Shown in pieces: positions 1 through 8,419 of a stretch of DNA of 64,000 bases. Where the stretch lies: NCBI GenBank assembly GCA_025210735.1, contig JAOARD010000071.1, positions 62,001-126,000 of the forward strand, in the 5' to 3' direction. This DNA is from Bacteroidales bacterium (GTDB lineage Bacteria > Bacteroidota > Bacteroidia > Bacteroidales > UBA6680). A program made the position numbers and the translations under genes. Within the stretch, counting starts at the first letter, position 1, and the number at the start of each line of letters is the position of its first letter. The notes under the pieces are model-generated. The model had not been told where the DNA came from. It saw only the letters and a program-made list of their open reading frames with translations, and did not search any database.

Positions 1-434
1 GCATCGGGCCCTAACGATGGTGTTACACCCTCTGGCAGTGTTCCCGTGGGTAGTGAGTTTAATTTCTCAAGTATCCGTGTGCGACTCCAGTAGAACTCTA
101 TATCTTCGTCAAATATTATATATATGCTTGAGAGACCAAAAATAGAGTTACTTCTTATTGTTTGTACTCCGGGAATACCCAATAGAGCTGTTGTTAAAGG
201 ATAGGATATCTGATCCTCTATATCTTGTGGTGACTGCCCTGCCCATTCGGTATAGACAATCTGTTGATTCTCGCCTATATCCGGAATGGCATCTACCGGA
301 ACAGGATCTGATGGAAGAAAGCTATTCTCCCAATTGAATGGCGACGATATTATACCCCATATAATAAATAATGCCAGGAGCAGGACTGTAACCAATCTGT
401 TTTCTAAAAAGAATTTTATGATTCTGTTTAACAT
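1..434 (-). CDS. CusA/CzcA-family heavy-metal efflux RND transporter, N-terminal part (cut by window edge)
   Basis: Reading the minus strand from the ATG at 434 gives about 144 residues with no stop before the edge. The start MLNRIIKFFLENR, one membrane helix (LVTVLLLALFIIWG, about residues 15-30), then VDAIPDIGENQQIVYTEW and GQSPQDIEDQISYPLTTAL are characteristic of the N-terminus of CusA/CzcA inner-membrane RND pumps, which export Cu(I)/Ag(I) or Co/Zn/Cd with a periplasmic adaptor and outer-membrane channel. These proteins are normally over 1000 residues, so only about the first seventh is here. The metal cannot be told from this part. The HYC_CC_PP gene and HMA-AraC regulator just upstream on the same strand argue for copper. 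Family assignment is firm; substrate is inference. Confidence 0.9.
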   Translation of the reverse strand, partial: MLNRIIKFFLENRLVTVLLLALFIIWGIISSPFNWENSFLPSDPVPVDAIPDIGENQQIVYTEWAGQSPQDIEDQISYPLTTALLGIPGVQTIRSNSIFGLSSIYIIFDEDIEFYWSRTRILEKLNSLPTGTLPEGVTPSLGPD

Positions 435-528
435 ATCTTCTCTGTTTATAACACATTTAATGTAATACTTAGTTGCACAGTTATATTTTAGATGTATAAC
501 TGATTTGCATATTAGTTAAACAGAGTGG

Positions 529-930
529 CTAACACAGGTATACTTGCAGAAGAGCAAGACGTACCTGAATTACCGGATCTACTATCAGATGTCTGTATCT
601 GAGATCAGAATAAGACTCCTTAACAGGAGCAAGTTGGTTGTTTATTATTTGAGATAACAGTACTATTGCTTGTGTATCTGTTACCTTCATAATATCTGTT
701 GTAGTGGTAGTCAGATAATCATCATCTATATTAATACGCAGATTTATGTCTTCGCAGCACCCTCCGGCACCATCACAACACTTTTCTGTATCTGTATTAA
801 CCGATGTTGATATTAGCTCACCACCACAGTAATGCATAGAGAAAGTTACCCCTGTGGTTGTAACAATCAGGAGTAGTGTAATGAGTATATGTATTATCTT
901 TCTAAGCATTAGGTTATTTTCTATATACAA
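529..930 (-). CDS. HYC_CC_PP family small protein of metal-efflux loci
   Basis: A 133-residue protein with one N-terminal hydrophobic segment (about residues 11-30, signal peptide or anchor), then HYCGGE at about 33-38, a CC pair near 51 and GGCCED near 56-61. This spacing of HYC and CC motifs matches the small Bacteroidota family found beside heavy-metal RND genes. The cysteines and histidine suggest periplasmic metal binding, but no activity is established. It lies about 95 bp upstream of the CusA-like gene on the same strand, so cotranscription is likely. The first ATG is at 930; an internal ATG at 909 (MLRKIIHILI) gives a more usual signal peptide and may be the true start. Confidence 0.75.
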   Translation of the reverse strand: MYIENNLMLRKIIHILITLLLIVTTTGVTFSMHYCGGELISTSVNTDTEKCCDGAGGCCEDINLRINIDDDYLTTTTTDIMKVTDTQAIVLLSQIINNQLAPVKESYSDLRYRHLIVDPVIQVRLALLQVYLC

Positions 931-1032
931 AGAAACGATTTTGTGAATGAAAATGTTTTATATAATTATGGATTAAGGTTATGTTTTTTTGTGATTGGAG
1001 AATATATTTTAACTCTATATCAGGATGTTTGA

Positions 1033-1608
1033 TTAAACTTTATCTAAAGGTTTACGATTGTTTGAATTGTTTTTCCTGAACAGAGATGGTGATTGTCCGG
1101 TTATTTTTTTAAACTGTCCGGACAGGTGCTGTACGCTGCTGTAACCCAGTTTATACGATATCTCATTTAGAGATAACTGATTATATGTTAATAGTTCTTT
1201 AGCCTTTTCAATCTTCTGTAGTATTATAAACTTCTCTATTGTAATACCCTCAGCAGATGAGAATAACTTACTAAGATAGGAGTAATCATAACCAATCTCT
1301 TTTGAGATATATAATGAGCTGTTTATATATTCCGGTGCATCGTCAGAGTGGTGTACCTTTTCAACTATTAATGTCTTAATACGATCAATAAGTATACTCT
1401 TTTTATCAGTTATCAGCTCAAAGCCGTTGTCAGAGAGTATATGTTTTATCTTCTCTAAAGTTTCATCTGTAACTGGAGTGTTTAGGTATACTTTACCAAG
1501 CTCTATATCCTTAATATCTATGTTGATTTTAATAAGTTCATCGTTAACAACCTTAATACATCGGTTGCATACCATGTTTTTTATATATAGAACTGTGTGT
1601 TTTTGCAT
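1033..1608 (-). CDS. HMA-domain/AraC-type transcriptional regulator (putative copper sensor)
   Basis: A 191-residue one-component regulator. Residues 1-70 resemble a heavy-metal-associated domain with metal site MVCNRC (C14 and C17). Residues about 85-185 form an AraC-type helix-turn-helix domain, including KEIGYDYSYLSKLFSS (first HTH) and LNEISYKLGYSSVQHLSGQF (second HTH), ending in the family-typical GQSPSLFRK. The direct reading is that metal binding to the HMA domain controls DNA binding. It is followed on the same strand by the HYC_CC_PP and RND pump genes, its probable targets. A -7-type box lies 25 bp upstream of the start. Metal identity and direction of regulation are inference. Confidence 0.82.
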   Translation of the reverse strand: MQKHTVLYIKNMVCNRCIKVVNDELIKINIDIKDIELGKVYLNTPVTDETLEKIKHILSDNGFELITDKKSILIDRIKTLIVEKVHHSDDAPEYINSSLYISKEIGYDYSYLSKLFSSAEGITIEKFIILQKIEKAKELLTYNQLSLNEISYKLGYSSVQHLSGQFKKITGQSPSLFRKNNSNNRKPLDKV

Positions 1609-1959
1609 CTCTAACTGTTTCTGTTTTCAGAGCAAAGTTATTAAATAATTATATGTTTTATAGAATTCCGGAATTTGATATATCATAGATCTTTGACGAT
1701 TTATATGAGTTAATATGTTTTATTAAGCTGTTCTCTGAGTAGTATTTTGGGATGGAATTGAGGGGTGGAATTTTTTGTATACAAATTATACTAAATAATA
1801 TACAAGATAAGCTGATTGTAATAACCCTTTACAATAAGGTAGAACTATATTTGTGCGTAAGTGGATGATGAGGAGTGTTTTAAAATCTGTAGGATAGTGT
1901 TTGTACCCGGGATAAGAAGATCTCCGATGTGAATTCAGTTTTAACCAAATTTTAATGTT
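1609..1959. other. 351-bp divergent intergenic region
   Basis: Separates the minus-strand metal regulator from the plus-strand Omp28-like gene. It holds the -7-type box at 1633-1640 for the left gene and a TATATTTG (1846-1853) that could be the -7 box for the right gene about 100 bp downstream. No open reading frame or repeat was recognised. Confidence 0.4.
1633..1640 (-). promoter_or_regulatory. -7-type box (TAACTTTG) upstream of HMA-AraC gene
   Basis: On the minus strand TAACTTTG fits the Bacteroidota -7 consensus TAnnTTTG and ends 25 bp before the ATG at 1608. No TTTG is seen at the matching -33 distance, so this is a partial match only. Confidence 0.3.
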
Positions 1960-3675
1960 ATGAGAAAGATAGTGTGTGCCGGATTTCTGTTATTAATCTG
2001 TTTGTCTGTATTTAATGAAGCGTTTTCGCAGAAAGTTATTTTGTTTGAGGATTTCTCTTCATGCAAAGATGGAAATCATCCGGAAGGTTGGAGTAATTCA
2101 GGTGAAACAGCAAAGTGGTTATTTAAGACAGTGAGTTTTACTCATGATTTTACTGTAGTAAATAATAACGATGGGAGGTTTGCTGGTATACATGATGAAG
2201 ATAACGAGGACAGGAGGTCTGTTAAGTTAGAGACAGAGGTGTTCAGTCTGGAGGAGTATGAAGATGTATTTTTATCTTTTGATCTGTATTTCAGAAAACA
2301 TGCATATAAGGATACATTAGAGAGTTTTTTTGTAACCATATCTGATGATAATGGGCAGACATGGGATACTATAGCCAATCTAAACGGGAATCTTTTATAC
2401 CATAAGGAGTATCTGGATATAAGTAAGTGGGCTGGAAGTAAGCAGGTAAAATTATGCTTTAACTATAGCGATAACGGAACATGGGGTTATGGTGGATTCT
2501 TTGATAATATAAAGGTTTACGAACCCGAGAATATAGATGTAGAGTTAATGGATATTAACTATATGGATTATGCTGTATTGAATGATAGAGTATATATAAA
2601 CGGGAAGGTACAGAATCTTGGAGCTGAAACTATAAATTCTGTTGAGATAGCTTATTCGGTTAATGGAAACAGTGCTGTAAAGCAGACGTTTAATGGACTG
2701 GCTACTTCATCTTTTGAGAAGATTAATTTTGTACATAATACTCTCTGGATGGTTGATAGAATGGGAGTATATGATATTGAGATATGGGTTAATAAGATAA
2801 ATGGGAAGAGAAACCGAAATGCTAAGCGGCATAAATTGTCGGCATCTGGTGTTAATGTGGTAGATAGTTATACAAAGAAAAATGTATTATTAGAGGTGTT
2901 TGCAGCCTCGTGGTGTACGTTATGTCTTGATGCCGGTGCTAATGTCAAAAAAATTATTGATTCTGTGTCAAATGTTATTCCTGTAGCAATACACATTCCT
3001 AATTATAAAAATGATACAACCTTTCAGTACAGAAATAAAGACCCTATGTATTGTACAGATGGCATGGCAATTTGTAATAATTATCATGCAAATCCGGGAT
3101 GGTTGGCAAGTGGTATGATTGACAGATACCAGTTTGACAAAGAGGTGAAGATTGATCTGGACAGAGATTCTTGGTCGAAGCATATTTATAGAAGAGCAGA
3201 ATCTGTAGCTCCGGTAAGTATTAAACTGGAACAAGATTACAACTATGCAACTAAAGAGCTAACTGTTGATATAACCGCTAAGTTTACTTGCGATTTGACT
3301 GGAGACTATAGGTTTAACTGCTACATTATTGAGGATAATATTGAGTTTGATCAGTATAGCTGGTACTGTAATCCGGATAGAATACCTTATTATCATAACG
3401 ATGCCTGGAACTCAACTGCAGGAAAGACAGAACACATTACAAACTTTAAACATATGAATGTTTTAAGAGAAGCTATTGGTGGTGTTCATGGGGTGGTTAA
3501 TAGTCTGCCAGAAGAGATACAAAGAGGAAGAGAGTATAAGTGGAGATTTAATTACTCTGTTCCTGAAAATTTTGATATTAATAACCTTAGCCTTATAGGA
3601 ATTGTAAAGAGAGGTAATGGGCAGCACGAAATATTGAATTCTCAAAAGGTTTCTATGATAAAAAGAGATAGTTAA
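1960..3675 (+). CDS. Secreted choice-of-anchor/Omp28-related protein with thioredoxin-like CxxC
   Basis: A 571-residue protein with a signal peptide ending near FSQ (residue 24). Residues 25-190 read as a jelly-roll/cleaved-adhesin module (ILFEDFSSC near the start, YGGFFDNIKVYEP at its end), as in other Bacteroidota surface proteins. A CARDB-like beta region follows (about 192-290). From about 305 the segment NVLLEVFAASWCTLC (W318, C319, C322) matches the thioredoxin-like start of Omp28-related outer-membrane proteins. The C-terminus shows no recognisable type IX sorting tail, which is unusual for this architecture. Probably exported to the outer membrane or periplasm; substrate unknown. It stands alone, followed by a strong hairpin. 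Confidence 0.72.
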   Translation: MRKIVCAGFLLLICLSVFNEAFSQKVILFEDFSSCKDGNHPEGWSNSGETAKWLFKTVSFTHDFTVVNNNDGRFAGIHDEDNEDRRSVKLETEVFSLEEYEDVFLSFDLYFRKHAYKDTLESFFVTISDDNGQTWDTIANLNGNLLYHKEYLDISKWAGSKQVKLCFNYSDNGTWGYGGFFDNIKVYEPENIDVELMDINYMDYAVLNDRVYINGKVQNLGAETINSVEIAYSVNGNSAVKQTFNGLATSSFEKINFVHNTLWMVDRMGVYDIEIWVNKINGKRNRNAKRHKLSASGVNVVDSYTKKNVLLEVFAASWCTLCLDAGANVKKIIDSVSNVIPVAIHIPNYKNDTTFQYRNKDPMYCTDGMAICNNYHANPGWLASGMIDRYQFDKEVKIDLDRDSWSKHIYRRAESVAPVSIKLEQDYNYATKELTVDITAKFTCDLTGDYRFNCYIIEDNIEFDQYSWYCNPDRIPYYHNDAWNSTAGKTEHITNFKHMNVLREAIGGVHGVVNSLPEEIQRGREYKWRFNYSVPENFDINNLSLIGIVKRGNGQHEILNSQKVSMIKRDS

Positions 3676-4326
3676 TACTTCTATCTTATAATAGATTTAC
3701 CATACAGTAACTACACTCTTTTGATAGTTATTGTATGGTAAATAAACAGCTTATACATATTTTTTCAGTAGTATTATATCTATAATTGGGTGTAATATCT
3801 TATTTCTGTTTTATTATAATTGATTTTTTTTGGTAAAGACAATATGGAATCTGCTAAATTCTATATTGCTTGTGCCAAGTGCAATATTGCTGATTATCTA
3901 CTCTTATTAGAGTACCTCTTCGTCAGGTTTGCTTTTTACTTGTTCCAAAAGTAATTTCTTGAAGGCAAAATAGCATCATAGCTACACCTGTCTGCTTTGG
4001 CAATATTCAAATGGGCGATCTATTCCGGAGCTTTTGCTTTAATAATCGGCTAATATGAATCTTTTAAAAGGAATGTAGCAGGGCAATTATTCCAATTTGC
4101 TACTTAATAATTCTGACAAAAATTGTCTCTTAGTATGTTTGTTTTTGTTGCCGGATAATATAAGTATGTTAAAAAAACAGGTTTAAAAGAGCTGTTCGGA
4201 TATTTATGTAATCGGTTAAAAGTATATTTTATTAGCAGATAATGTAACCTTTTGGTTAAAAGATAGTAAAAGAGTTCATCAGTTTATAACTGACCGCCAT
4301 TAAATATTTAATCTAAAATCAGAGAG
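3676..4326. other. 651-bp intergenic region without recognised gene
   Basis: Apart from the hairpin at 3696-3742 nothing is recognised. From about 3840 to 4130 the sequence is less AT-rich than other gaps and contains stop codons in all frames. It may be the remnant of a lost element, but no protein similarity could be read from it. Confidence 0.4.
3696..3742 (+). terminator. 18-bp stem hairpin after Omp28-like gene
   Basis: TTTACCATACAGTAACTA (3696-3713) pairs with TAGTTATTGTATGGTAAA (3725-3742) around an 11-nt loop. The only irregular pair is a G-U wobble. It starts 20 bp after the stop codon. The downstream tail is AT-rich but has no long T run. Confidence 0.6.
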
Positions 4327-4719
4327 ATGACATATCATTTAACAACTACCAGCACCATAGCATTTGAGGATGCTATTGAGAGGGCAAAAATATTGCTTGC
4401 GGAAGAGGGATTCAGCATTCTTTGCGATATTGATGTACAAAGTAAGTTTAAAGAGAAACTGAATATTGATTTCAGACGTTACAGAATATTAGGTGCTTGT
4501 AACCCTGTTTTTGCATATAAAGCTCTTGCATTTGATAATAAGGTTGGTACAATGTTGCCATGTAATGTTGTAGTGCAGGAGATGAGTGATGCACATATTG
4601 AGATATCAGCAATTAATCCGGTAGAATCTATGCGTGCAATAGATAATGAAGATTTAAAGGGGGTAGCATCTGAGATCCTTCAGAGGTTATCAAACGTTAT
4701 TAATAAGTTTAATGATTAA
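4327..4719 (+). CDS. DUF302 domain protein
   Basis: A 130-residue soluble protein. The segments AIERAKILLAEEGFSILCDI, KLNIDFRRYRILGACNP and VGTMLPCNVVVQE are the hallmark of the DUF302 family, here a near full-length single domain. Its function is not established; DUF302 genes often neighbour metal or sulfur genes. The ATG at 4327 closely follows the AT-rich leader, and the stop is 9 bp before the HMA lipoprotein gene, so the two are very likely cotranscribed and could share a role in metal handling. Confidence 0.85.
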   Translation: MTYHLTTTSTIAFEDAIERAKILLAEEGFSILCDIDVQSKFKEKLNIDFRRYRILGACNPVFAYKALAFDNKVGTMLPCNVVVQEMSDAHIEISAINPVESMRAIDNEDLKGVASEILQRLSNVINKFND

Positions 4720-4728
4720 TTAATTATT

Positions 4729-5154
4729 ATGAAGAAGTTGTATTATTTTTTAATTGCTGCCGTTACAGTAGCGGGTTTAACCGGCTGTTGGGGCGAACCA
4801 AAAGTTAGTAAAGAGAAGGTTAGTGAAGATGAAGAGGTAAAGACAACCATGACAGAAGAGAAACATGAGCATAAGGATGCAGAAGCTCTGTGTACGGTGA
4901 ACGGTGCATGTGGTATGTGTAAAACACGTATTGAGAGTGCCGCTAAGACAATTGATGGGGTATCATCTGCTGAGTACGATTTGGAGGCTCAGAAGCTAAA
5001 GATTAAGTATTGCGATCACACAACAGATAAGGAAGCTATACTTACAGCTATAGCAAAAGCAGGTCATGATAATGAGATGTTTAAAGCCTCAGATGAGGTA
5101 TATGACAAGCTACCTGAGTGTTGTAAATATCGTGGTAAGGATAAGAAGGAGTAG
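4729..5154 (+). CDS. HMA-domain lipoprotein (putative copper-binding)
   Basis: A 141-residue lipoprotein: the signal peptide ends in the lipobox LTGC (Cys20). A charged linker rich in Glu/Lys follows (about 22-52), then a heavy-metal-associated domain (about 54-122) with metal site GACGMC followed by KTRIE and the GVSSAEYDLEAQKLKIKY core. A C-terminal LPECCKY motif adds a second cysteine pair. The HMA fold binds Cu(I) through its CxxC. As a lipoprotein it would act in the periplasm or at the outer membrane as a metal chaperone or buffer. It follows the DUF302 gene by 9 bp and lies near the RND metal pump and HMA-AraC regulator, which supports a copper role. Partner proteins are unknown. Confidence 0.85.
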   Translation: MKKLYYFLIAAVTVAGLTGCWGEPKVSKEKVSEDEEVKTTMTEEKHEHKDAEALCTVNGACGMCKTRIESAAKTIDGVSSAEYDLEAQKLKIKYCDHTTDKEAILTAIAKAGHDNEMFKASDEVYDKLPECCKYRGKDKKE

Positions 5155-5674
5155 GTAGCTTCATATAGCAGTGTATGTTTTGTGCTAACGGACCTTAAGT
5201 ATTGCTGTTATTTAGTACTTAATGCATGAGGCATACCTGCTTTTTTATGTTCTTATATTTCACCTTTTATTATTCTTCTGAAATAATCATTTCAGAAACT
5301 TATACATTTCTCCTCTGGTTATCAATATAGTTAAATATATCTTTTAAGATAAATTAGAATTTATGATATAAACATACATGTAACGGTTGTGTTTTATTGA
5401 TGTATAATGTATATTTACGCAAATTAAAGTTAAATTCCTAAGCCTGATTTAATAATAGGAGCGAATTTTAACGAGCATGTAAGTACTGAAAACCTGTTTG
5501 ATACGTTGAACATACTATTCTGATAAACGGAATAATTAGCCACAAATTTTATAAGTAGCAGCTGTAAATAACGCTTAAATGGTGATAGTTTTTTACGTTC
5601 ATAATTAAATGATTGCAGTACTTAATCTGTGAAATAAGATATAGAATTTTAATATAAACAGATAACAGAAGAGT
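5155..5674. other. 520-bp intergenic region
   Basis: No ORF, strong hairpin or repeat family member was recognised between the HMA lipoprotein and the decarboxylase gene. Strongly AT-rich; presumably contains the decarboxylase promoter, which could not be located with confidence. Confidence 0.35.
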
Positions 5675-8296
5675 ATGGAAAACATTTTGCCATGGTTTAT
5701 TGGACCTAAAGCTGAAAATTCAGCAACCTTTAGTGAATTATTAGATTACATTACTCAGGACTACTTTCATTGGAGAAGAAACTATTTTCCGGATGATCCT
5801 TTACTGATAAATAAATCAGACCAGAGATCCTTTGAAAAAGAGAGTGATAGAATGCATAAGAATATTCACGAATTTCTTGCTTCGTTAAGACGTAATTTCC
5901 CATTCTATAACCCAAGATATATTGCACATATGCAGTCAGATGTTACAATGCCATCAATGTTAGGTTATATTGGTGCAATGTTGTATAATTCTAATAATAT
6001 TACCCCGGAATCGGCTCCTGTTACAGCAGAGTGGGAGATAGAAGCATGTAATGATATACTAAAGATGTTGGGATACAAACCGGCACCAATTCCTCCTTCA
6101 AAGGAGGCTACTATTAAGGATTGGGAGGAGTATCAGGAAAAGCTAAAAAGTGAGTTTGGTTGGGCTCATATATCTTCAGGCGGAACTATTGCAAATATTG
6201 AGGCTCTATGGGCTGCAAGAAATGTAAAATACTTCCCGTTATCAATTCAGGAGGTCTCAAGAGAAAAGAGATTGCGTATAGAGATAAAGTCGGCAGATGG
6301 TACAATATATGATATAAAAGAGATTCCGGAATTTGAGTTGATTAATATTAGACCTAATGAGTCTATATATTTACTATCAAGATATATAAAAGCATATGTA
6401 GATAAATATCAGGGAGAAGATATAAACAGTTTGTCACAAAGAGCTATGTCTGATTTGAGTAAATGTAACACAAGCTTATCAAACAATATGGGATTTCTTT
6501 TAAGTAAGTACCCATTAGCTGTTTTTGTATCAGGAACTGCTCATTACAGTATTAATAAAGCGGCAGATATTCTGGGAATAGGACGGAATAATATAAGAAT
6601 TATAGAGGTAGACTCAAGGTTCAGAGCAGATTCAGATAAGCTAAGGAGTCAAATCAGAGATTGTATAGATAAAAAAATATCACCACTAGCCGTTATTGGA
6701 ATTGCAGGAACAACAGAAGGAGGAGCAATAGATCCTATTCATGAACTTGTTGATTTGCGAACAGATATTGAAGAGACATTTAACGTTAGTTTCTGGTTGC
6801 ATGTTGATTCTGCCTGGGGAGGTTATGTAAAAACAGTATTAGAGTTGAGTTGGCAGGAGAAATTTAATATTATACAGAATAAAATTTTATCTGTGTTTAG
6901 CGAAGATTTCCCTGATCTGAATATTAATAGTATCACAGATCTCTATGACAATTTCATATTGCAGTTTGATAAAATTATTAAATATAAAAAGAAGAGTGTT
7001 AGTGAGTTGTGTGAAGATGCATTAAAACAGACTAATGAGATAAACAAGGAGAATCAGGTATCTGCTTATACTTTAAATACAAAACGTGTTTACGACAATA
7101 ACAGGTCTGAAAATATAGAAAAACTGGATAGTATTAAATCCGGAATAGAGCACTCTAAGGAGAGAATGGTTGATTTAATAGACTCTGAAGGTTATGATAA
7201 TGCACTCAATTTGTTGAAAGAAGTTGTTAAGGAGCTGTCTGAGATAGATGGAGTTGAGTCTTATCTGGATAATTTTGAATTTGACATATCTCCGGAAGAC
7301 AGGTTTATAGATATGTCTGAGTATATAAAGGATGAAATTACAATATCCTATAAAGGGTATAAGAAGACAAAAGAGATAGACTGTGGTGACAGAAATCTGG
7401 TAAGTTCATTTATGGCTTTTAAATATGCCGACTCAATAACTATTGATCCGCATAAACTTGGATATATTCAATATCCGTGTGGGGTAATAGCCTTTAAAAA
7501 TGACAGAATCAGACACTTTCTTACCCAGAAGGCGCCATACATTACTTCATCTCATCATAATGCTATGTTGCATGTACCTCCTATGCATGTTAATGATGTT
7601 GATTTTGATAAACTATCAGATAAAAACCTGCCTTACGATGAGTATAAAGTTAGTATTGATGCTTTTGCACCGTTTATATTAGAAGGTTCAAAGCCTGGAG
7701 CTGTTGCGGCATCGTTATGGTTATCAAACAGGTGCATCCCGTTAAACAGACAGTATCATGGATCTATAATTAAGAATACTCTGTTGGCAACCAGAGAGCT
7801 TTATGAGTGGATGATTAACTGGAAGAGAGTGATGGCTGAAACAGGAGAGGATGCTATGTATGAGTTTCTGCCTGTTTCTCCAACACATCCCGATCTTAAT
7901 GTGTTTTTATTTGCAGTTAAACCAAATAATCTCTCTAATCTGTACGATCTTAATAACCTTACAGGTTTGGTTTACGAGAACTATTCAATTCAGGCAGAGC
8001 TTGGAGATAAAGGGCATAGCTATTCTCATCCGTACTTCTTGTCAAAGACAATGTTCTCTTTACCAAACTATAGTTATAATTCGCTGGCTGATTTTTTTGA
8101 GAAGAACGGAATACAAAATTCAGAAGAGGATTATAAAAAAAATGGATTACTTGTACTTAGAGCAACATTAATGAATCCGTATATATATCCTTATAAGAAA
8201 AACCAAAAGTTAAATCTGATTAAGGAGTTTATAATTGATCTGCATAAAACATCTAACAAGTTGGCAAAAGATATAGTATTGGCACATAGTTACTGA
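5675..8296 (+). CDS. PLP-dependent group II decarboxylase, tyrosine decarboxylase-like, with large insertion
   Basis: An 873-residue pyridoxal-phosphate enzyme. WAHISSGGTIANIEALWAAR (cofactor phosphate region), LAVIGIAGTTEGGAIDPIHE, WLHVDSAWGGY (about 373-383) and the Schiff-base motif DPHK with Lys594 are diagnostic of the glutamate/tyrosine decarboxylase family. The C-terminal half (ILEGSKPGAVAASLWLSNR, LVLRATLMNPY) matches bacterial tyrosine decarboxylases best. Those are about 620 residues; the excess lies mainly between HVDSAWGGY and DPHK, where a charged, helical stretch of roughly 100-120 extra residues is inserted (about 400-570). It probably removes CO2 from an aromatic amino acid or glutamate in the cytoplasm. 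No amino-acid antiporter gene adjoins it, so an acid-stress role is not evident. Substrate is uncertain. Confidence 0.8.
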   Translation: MENILPWFIGPKAENSATFSELLDYITQDYFHWRRNYFPDDPLLINKSDQRSFEKESDRMHKNIHEFLASLRRNFPFYNPRYIAHMQSDVTMPSMLGYIGAMLYNSNNITPESAPVTAEWEIEACNDILKMLGYKPAPIPPSKEATIKDWEEYQEKLKSEFGWAHISSGGTIANIEALWAARNVKYFPLSIQEVSREKRLRIEIKSADGTIYDIKEIPEFELINIRPNESIYLLSRYIKAYVDKYQGEDINSLSQRAMSDLSKCNTSLSNNMGFLLSKYPLAVFVSGTAHYSINKAADILGIGRNNIRIIEVDSRFRADSDKLRSQIRDCIDKKISPLAVIGIAGTTEGGAIDPIHELVDLRTDIEETFNVSFWLHVDSAWGGYVKTVLELSWQEKFNIIQNKILSVFSEDFPDLNINSITDLYDNFILQFDKIIKYKKKSVSELCEDALKQTNEINKENQVSAYTLNTKRVYDNNRSENIEKLDSIKSGIEHSKERMVDLIDSEGYDNALNLLKEVVKELSEIDGVESYLDNFEFDISPEDRFIDMSEYIKDEITISYKGYKKTKEIDCGDRNLVSSFMAFKYADSITIDPHKLGYIQYPCGVIAFKNDRIRHFLTQKAPYITSSHHNAMLHVPPMHVNDVDFDKLSDKNLPYDEYKVSIDAFAPFILEGSKPGAVAASLWLSNRCIPLNRQYHGSIIKNTLLATRELYEWMINWKRVMAETGEDAMYEFLPVSPTHPDLNVFLFAVKPNNLSNLYDLNNLTGLVYENYSIQAELGDKGHSYSHPYFLSKTMFSLPNYSYNSLADFFEKNGIQNSEEDYKKNGLLVLRATLMNPYIYPYKKNQKLNLIKEFIIDLHKTSNKLAKDIVLAHSY

Positions 8297-8419
8297 TTCA
8301 GATAGAAATAATAAGGTATTGTGATACTGAGGTGATATACAAACTTTGATTTATCAGAAACTTAAATCAACTGCCCACTATAGCAACTATTTTTTGTTAC
8401 TTTTGGCAAAAAATAGTTT

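Noticed and set aside
3840..4130. Possible degenerate gene in the 651-bp gap
   Set aside because: Composition differs slightly from other gaps, but stops occur in all frames and no protein similarity could be recognised.
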